Positions 11,803 to 15,797 of a stretch of 15,797 nt of DNA are shown one piece after another (the stretch's first letter is position 1; each line of letters opens with the position of its first letter). This stretch comes from DASUPK01 sp035456265 (GTDB taxonomy: Bacteria > Actinomycetota > Thermoleophilia > Solirubrobacterales > 70-9). The stretch is taken from the NCBI GenBank assembly GCA_035456265.1, contig DATIDP010000064.1, positions 1 to 15,797 of the forward strand, given 5' to 3'. The notes beneath the pieces were generated by a model. It was not told the DNA's origin. It saw nothing but the letters and a program-made list of their open reading frames with translations, and did not search any database. Position numbers and translations under genes: made by a program.

Positions 11803-13785
11803 ATGCTGCTCGGCGTCGACGTCGGTGGGACCTTCACCGACGCCGCGCTGCTCGACGGTGAGACCCTCCACACCGCCAAGGTCCCGAGCACGCCCGAGGA
11901 CCAGTCCCGGGGGGTGATGACCGCGGTCGAGGAGGTGCTGACGCGGGCCGGTGGTGAGGCGGCGGGCGTCGAGGCGTTCACGCACGGCATGACCGTGGGG
12001 ACGAACGCGCTCCTGGAGGAACGTGGCGCCCGCACCGCCCTGGTGGCGACCCGGGGCTTCTCGGACCTCCTGGAGATCGGCCGTCAGGACCGACCCAGCC
12101 TCTACCACCCCTGCCGCCCGAAGCCCCGCCCCCTGGTCGACCCCGACCTGAAGTTCGAGGTGCGTGAGCGGGTGAGCGCCGACTCGGTGATCGAGGAGCT
12201 GACCGGGGACGAGGTGCGTGGACTCGTCGAGCGGCTGCGGGCGAGCGATGCCGACTCGGTGGCGATCTGCCTTCTCTTCGCCTTCCGCGACCCGGATCAC
12301 GAGCGCCGCATCGCCGAGGCGCTGCGCGAGGCCCTCCCCGACGTCCACATCTCCACCTCCCACGAGGTGCTCCCCGCGTTTCGGGAGTACGAGCGCTTCT
12401 CCACCACCGTGATCGACGCATACCTCTCCCCCCTCCTCGGCCGCTACCTCGGCAGCCTCACCGCAGCGTGCCGCGAGCGAGGCCTTGCGGAGCCGGAGGT
12501 GATGCGCTCCTCCGGCGGGACGGCCGACGCCGACGAGGCCGCTCGATCGGGCGCCTGGAGCGTCCTCTCGGGTCCCGCGGGAGGGGCGGTCGGCGCGGCT
12601 CTGCTCGCCAGGAGCGCCGGGCACCCCGACGCCATCGGGCTCGACATGGGCGGCACCTCCTGCGACGTCTGCGTGGTCGACGCCGGTGAGGTGAGGCGAA
12701 CCGATTCGCGCGAGATCGACGGCCGCCCGATCCAGCTGCCGATGGTCGACGTCCACACGGTCGGCGCCGGCGGCGGCTCCATCGGCTGGCGCGACGCCGG
12801 CGGCGCGCTGCGCGTCGGTCCGCGCTCGGCCGGGGCGGAGCCGGGGCCGGCCTGCTACGGCCACGGCGGCACCGAGGCCACCGTCACGGATGCCGACCTG
12901 CTGCTCGGCTACCTCTCCTCGGACTCCGGCCTGGCCGGGGGCGTGGCCCTGGATGTGGACGCAGCCAGGACGGCGATCGCCTCCCTGGGCAAACAGCTCG
13001 GTCTCGGCGAGACCGAGACGGCGGAGGGGATCGTCCGGGTCGCCAACCAGGAGATGATCCGGGCCCTGCGAGTGGTCACGGTCGAGCGCGGCGTCGATCC
13101 GCGCGGATACGCCCTGCTCCCGTTCGGCGGGGCCGGGCCGATGCACGCGGCCGCGCTGGCGGACGAGCTCGAGGTAACCCGGCTGGTCTGCCCGCGCGCG
13201 AGCGGTGTGCTCTCGGCCCTGGGACTGGTCGCCGCTGGTCACCGCCGGGACACCGCTCGCACCGTGCTGCTCCCGGCCGACCAGATCACCGCCGAGCGGG
13301 TGGCGCGGGAGGTGAAGGAGCTCGTCGAGCCGCTGCTGATCGGGATGGAGGACGCCGCGGTCGAGGTGGTCTACGAGCTCCGCTACCGCGGCCAGGCCTT
13401 CGAGCTGCCCGTACCGGGAGCGCCTGAGCCGGATCCCGCGCAGCTGGCGGAGGACTTCGCGCGCGAGCACGAGGCGCGCTACGGCTATCGCGACCCGCAT
13501 GGAGAGCTCGAGCTGGTGACGATCCGGGTCGCCGCCGTCGAGCCGGGCCCGGAGCCGCGTCCCAGGGCCGCTGCCGGTGGGGAGGTGTCCGAGCTGGAGC
13601 GCGAGGCCCGGTTCGCCGGCGAGTGGGTGACCACCCGCGTCCTTCACGGTGAGCCGGAGGCGGGATTCCACGCCGAGGGCCCGTGCGTCTTCGAGCTGCC
13701 CGAGGCGACCCTCGTCCTGCCGCCGGGCTGGAGCGCCGCCGTCGACTCGGCGGGAACCATCACAGCGGAGAGGGCGGAGAAGTGA
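11803..13785 (+). CDS. hyuA: Hydantoinase/oxoprolinase family protein, HyuA subunit
   Basis: This 660-aa protein has the ATP-binding ASKHA-like layout of HyuA. The phosphate loop MLLGVDVGGTFTDAAL starts the protein, followed by HGMTVGTNALLEERGA (about 61-76), SGPAGGAVGAAL (about 258-269), a second ATP-site loop GLDMGGTSCDV (about 279), GAGGGSIGW (about 320) and GYALLPFGGAGPMHA (about 434-448). In this family the subunit couples ATP hydrolysis to ring opening or carboxylation of cyclic amides or ketones: 5-oxoproline, N-methylhydantoin, acetophenone. I chose ATG 11803 because the family motif begins at its first residues; the longer opening from 11674 only reads through the methyltransferase gene. 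A near ribosome site is weak, so it may rely on upstream translation. The stop overlaps the hyuB GTG (GTGA). Confidence 0.93.
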   Translation: MLLGVDVGGTFTDAALLDGETLHTAKVPSTPEDQSRGVMTAVEEVLTRAGGEAAGVEAFTHGMTVGTNALLEERGARTALVATRGFSDLLEIGRQDRPSLYHPCRPKPRPLVDPDLKFEVRERVSADSVIEELTGDEVRGLVERLRASDADSVAICLLFAFRDPDHERRIAEALREALPDVHISTSHEVLPAFREYERFSTTVIDAYLSPLLGRYLGSLTAACRERGLAEPEVMRSSGGTADADEAARSGAWSVLSGPAGGAVGAALLARSAGHPDAIGLDMGGTSCDVCVVDAGEVRRTDSREIDGRPIQLPMVDVHTVGAGGGSIGWRDAGGALRVGPRSAGAEPGPACYGHGGTEATVTDADLLLGYLSSDSGLAGGVALDVDAARTAIASLGKQLGLGETETAEGIVRVANQEMIRALRVVTVERGVDPRGYALLPFGGAGPMHAAALADELEVTRLVCPRASGVLSALGLVAAGHRRDTARTVLLPADQITAERVAREVKELVEPLLIGMEDAAVEVVYELRYRGQAFELPVPGAPEPDPAQLAEDFAREHEARYGYRDPHGELELVTIRVAAVEPGPEPRPRAAAGGEVSELEREARFAGEWVTTRVLHGEPEAGFHAEGPCVFELPEATLVLPPGWSAAVDSAGTITAERAEK

Positions 13786-15287
13786 GCCTCGACCCGGTCG
13801 CCCTCCAGGTGATGACCGGCGCCCTGCGGGCCGCGTGCGACGAGATGGGCGCGGTCCTGATCCGCTCCGCCCACTCGCCGAACATCACCGAGCGCCATGA
13901 CTGCTCCACGGCCCTCTTCGATTCAAGAGGGGAGCTGGTCATGCAGGCGGAGCACATCCCCGTGCACCTCGGCTCGATGCCCGACGCCGTGGCGGTGATC
14001 GTGGACGAGGAGCACCGTGAGGGCGAGCTCTGGATCCTCAACGATCCCTACCGGGGCGGCACCCATCTGCCGGACATCACGCTGATCAGTCCCGTCCTCC
14101 ACAACGGCGAACTGCTCGGCTTTGCCGCCTCGCGCGCCCACCACGCCGACATCGGCGGCCCCACCCCCGGCGGCATGCCGGCCCTCTCGAGATCGCTCGA
14201 GGAGGAGGGCGTCGTGATTCCCCCAACCCGCGCAGACGATGACGTGCTGGCCGAGCTCGCCTCGCGGATGCGCAATCCCGAGCAGCGGCTCGCCGACCTG
14301 CGCGCTCAGCGCGCCGCCAACCTGACGGGGATCCGCAGGCTCGGGCAGCTGGCCGGCCGCCACGGCGTGGAGGTTCTGCGCACTGCGACGGCCGAGATCC
14401 TCGACTACGCGGAGCGGCGCACCCGGGCGGCCCTGGAGGGGATGCCGGACGGTGAGAGCTCCGCCGAGGACGTGCTCGAGGGCCTCGACGGCGACATCCC
14501 GCTGCGGCTGCGGGCGACGGTCAGCGGCGGCTCCCTCGAGCTCGACTTCGAGGGGACGGCCGAGCAGATCGACGGCAACCTCAACTGCCCGCTGTCGGTG
14601 ACCAAGGCGGCCTGCTTCTACGCGGTGCGCGTCGTCTGCGACCCGGATGCGCCGCCCTCGGCCGGCGCCTGGCGCCCGGTGAGCGTGAGCGCTCCGGAGG
14701 GTTGCCTGCTCAACGCGCGCCCGCCCGCCGCGGTGGTCGGCGGCAACGTGGAGACCTCCAGCCGCGTCGCGGACCTCGTCTTCGAGGCCATGGCTGCGTT
14801 CGCTGCGGTCGGCGCCGACGGCCAGGGAACGATGAACAACCTGACGCTCGCCGGCGAAGGCTGGACCTACTACGAGACGATCGGCGGCGGCCAGGGCGGC
14901 TGCCCTGACGACGACGGCCCGAGCGCCGAGCACGTGGCGATGTCGAACACGCTCAACACACCGATCGAGGCCCTCGAGACCGAATATCCCGTCCGGGTCA
15001 CCGAGCTCTCGGTGCGCCATGGCAGCGGCGGCGGAGGCCGGCACCGCGGCGGCGACGGGATCACCCGCGAGCTCCAGGCGCTCGAGCCGATGCGCTACAC
15101 GCTGATCGGCGAGCGGCGCCGCCATGCTCCGCAGGGCCGGGGCGGGGGGGCGCCCGGAGCCGCGGGAAGGGACCTGCTGAACGGCGAGCCGGTCCGGCCA
15201 AAGGGCGAGGGGGAGCTGCGGCCCGGCGACCAGCTGCGAATCGAGACGCCGGGCGGCGGTGGATTCGGCTCCGAACCGCAGACCTGA
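13782..15287 (+). CDS. hyuB: Hydantoinase/oxoprolinase family protein, HyuB subunit
   Basis: This 501-aa protein is the partner of HyuA. Family signatures are VALQVMTGALRAACDEMG at the start, HSPNITERHDCS, QAEHIPVHLGSMP, NDPYRGGTHLPDI (about 86-98), RAHHADIGGPTPGGMP (about 117-132) with the His/Asp residues thought to hold a metal, DFEGTAEQIDGNLNCPLS (about 257-274), a Gly-rich ETIGGGQGG (about 366-374), GSGGGGRHRGGDG, and the closing ETPGGGGFG. The GTG at 13782 overlaps the hyuA stop and has GGAG just upstream. The length is at the short end of the family (often 510-590). Together they should act on a cyclic amide or related compound. No third (gamma) subunit gene of the acetone carboxylase kind is next to them, and no transporter or racemase marks the substrate. 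Confidence 0.93.
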   Translation: MSLDPVALQVMTGALRAACDEMGAVLIRSAHSPNITERHDCSTALFDSRGELVMQAEHIPVHLGSMPDAVAVIVDEEHREGELWILNDPYRGGTHLPDITLISPVLHNGELLGFAASRAHHADIGGPTPGGMPALSRSLEEEGVVIPPTRADDDVLAELASRMRNPEQRLADLRAQRAANLTGIRRLGQLAGRHGVEVLRTATAEILDYAERRTRAALEGMPDGESSAEDVLEGLDGDIPLRLRATVSGGSLELDFEGTAEQIDGNLNCPLSVTKAACFYAVRVVCDPDAPPSAGAWRPVSVSAPEGCLLNARPPAAVVGGNVETSSRVADLVFEAMAAFAAVGADGQGTMNNLTLAGEGWTYYETIGGGQGGCPDDDGPSAEHVAMSNTLNTPIEALETEYPVRVTELSVRHGSGGGGRHRGGDGITRELQALEPMRYTLIGERRRHAPQGRGGGAPGAAGRDLLNGEPVRPKGEGELRPGDQLRIETPGGGGFGSEPQT

Positions 15288-15298
15288 CGAAGATCGAT

Positions 15299-15317
15299 TG
15301 GCCGGTCAACCAGGCCA
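15299..15317 (+). terminator. Short hairpin after hyuB
   Basis: TGGCCGG at 15299-15305 pairs with CC(A)GGCCA at 15310-15317, with one bulged A and a TCAA tetraloop, starting 12 bases after the hyuB stop. No U-run follows, so it is a modest candidate terminator. Confidence 0.35.
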
Positions 15318-15365
15318 GATGCCGCATGGGAATGGGCTAATCACTTATTACAGCTAAGTCTGTGC

Positions 15366-15393
15366 GCTTGTGACAATTGCGTACAAGCCTTGT
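15366..15393 (+). promoter_or_regulatory. Interlocked inverted repeats, candidate operator
   Basis: Three dyads share half-sites: TTGTGACAA (15368-15376), GCTTGT/ACAAGC (15366-15371 with 15383-15388) and ACAAGCCTTGT (15383-15393). The last runs into the -35 box at 15390. A repressor bound here would block RNA polymerase, so negative control of the DUF1802 gene is the simplest reading, though no regulator can be named. Confidence 0.5.
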
Positions 15394-15418
15394 CAAAGCC
15401 AAAGACGTCCTCTAGACT
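15390..15418 (+). promoter_or_regulatory. Sigma70-type promoter for the DUF1802 gene
   Basis: TTGTCA at 15390-15395 and TAGACT at 15413-15418 are separated by exactly 17 bp, a good match to TTGACA-N17-TATAAT at conserved positions. Transcription would start near 15425, leaving a leader of about 80 nt. This is the clearest promoter in the window. Confidence 0.6.
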
Positions 15419-15430
15419 GCTCGCCTCCGA

Positions 15431-15467
15431 GGGGGCTCCGGTACACGGAAATCGGTACCCCGCCCCC
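15431..15467 (+). other. Leader hairpin before the DUF1802 gene
   Basis: GGGGGC (15431-15436) pairs with GCCCCC (15462-15467), and inside it GGTAC (15440-15444) pairs with GTACC (15455-15459) around a 10-nt loop. It would form at the very 5' end of the message. It may protect the RNA or control translation; it does not match a riboswitch that I recognise. Confidence 0.45.
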
Positions 15468-15503
15468 GGCTCCCGAATCCAACTCCGATCACTTCCTAAC
15501 CTC

Positions 15504-15797
15504 ATGCCGATTGCTTTCAAAGAGTGGGCCGTGACCGTCCGTGCGCTGGCCGAGGGTGAGCAGCTCGTCGCCCTCCGGAAGGGAGGCATCCGCGAGGAGA
15601 ACAAGCACTTCGAGGTCGAGCATGATCAGTTCTTCCTCTACCCCACCTTTGACCACCAGCGCAACGATCTCGTCCGTGAGTCGCACCATCCCGAACTGCG
15701 CCGCGCTCTCGAGGAGGGTGTCTGGCCCGACGAGGAGCCGCCCCCGCGCGCGCTGCTCCAGGACGGCGGCATTCCGCAGCCCGACCGGGTCCGGATC
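15504..15797 (+). CDS. DUF1802 family protein (C-terminus off the right edge)
   Basis: Ninety-eight residues are visible from ATG 15504 to the window end. The pattern FKEWAVTVRALAEGEQLVALRKGGIREE followed by FEVEHDQFFLYPTFDHQRNDLV (about residues 5-56) is the hallmark of DUF1802, a family of unknown function found in cyanobacteria, actinobacteria and others. The conserved RKGGI and YPT..HQ motifs are intact. No Shine-Dalgarno precedes the ATG, but homology starts at once, so the start is likely right. It has its own promoter, possible operator and leader hairpin just upstream, separate from the hyu operon. Nothing in the visible part indicates an enzymatic role. Confidence 0.82.
   Translation, partial: MPIAFKEWAVTVRALAEGEQLVALRKGGIREENKHFEVEHDQFFLYPTFDHQRNDLVRESHHPELRRALEEGVWPDEEPPPRALLQDGGIPQPDRVRI

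Noticed and set aside
11770..13671. A 633-codon minus-strand frame opposite hyuA
   Set aside because: Antisense shadow of a gene with full family motifs; no recognisable domain of its own.
13923..15125. A 400-codon minus-strand frame opposite hyuB
   Set aside because: Same reason: Ala/Arg/His-rich shadow of a well-supported gene.

Overview
This window is about 15.8 kb of high-GC bacterial chromosome. It has dense coding, frequent GTG starts, 1-4 bp stop/start overlaps and short intergenic gaps. The gene content (TldD/TldE, a roadblock-domain protein, a Flp-type pilin, a DUF1802 protein, a hydantoinase pair, a class II-type deacetylase) and the style suggest an actinobacterium. Thermoleophilia/Solirubrobacterales is my best guess, by inference only. 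I see no rRNA, tRNA, CRISPR array, IS element or prophage gene.

Layout. (1) 1-2760, minus strand: four overlapping genes, read right to left: a roadblock/LC7-like protein, an unrecognised 77-aa basic protein, TldD and TldE. TldE runs off the left edge. A 46-aa membrane peptide gene (2809-2949, plus) diverges from this operon. (2) 2936-5211, minus strand: rph (RNase PH), rdgB (ITP/XTP pyrophosphatase) and a cation diffusion facilitator, tightly packed. Upstream, separated by a GC-rich hairpin, is a small Flp/TadE-like pilin gene (5278-5520). (3) 5628-7505, plus: a long coiled-coil protein ending in a ComEA-like helix-hairpin-helix domain. It meets a class II histone-deacetylase-like gene (7506-8501, minus) stop to stop with no gap. 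(4) 8545-9987, plus: nadB (L-aspartate oxidase), with no nadA or nadC beside it. (5) 9988-11047: the least ordinary stretch. An AT-rich island with helically spaced CTTAA repeats precedes a 159-aa protein with a Cys/His cluster. After it comes what looks like the collapsed remnant of a hydrolase-LuxR fusion: a 24-codon N-terminal piece overlapping a free 71-aa LuxR helix-turn-helix gene. (6) 11169-15287, plus: a SAM methyltransferase followed by hyuA and hyuB, which overlap by 4 bp. (7) 15288-15797: a 216-bp spacer with a good sigma70-type promoter, interlocked inverted repeats over its -35 and a structured leader, driving a DUF1802 gene cut by the right edge.

How the genes may work together. 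TldD and TldE form a known heterodimeric metalloprotease, so the two small proteins coupled to them are candidate partners. RNase PH and RdgB are housekeeping RNA and nucleotide-pool enzymes. HyuA and HyuB are the two halves of an ATP-dependent hydantoinase/oxoprolinase-type enzyme of unknown substrate. I found no clear defence or mobile system. The most unusual items are the TldDE operon with its small partners, the coiled-coil/HhH protein, the LuxR remnant and the DUF1802 control region.
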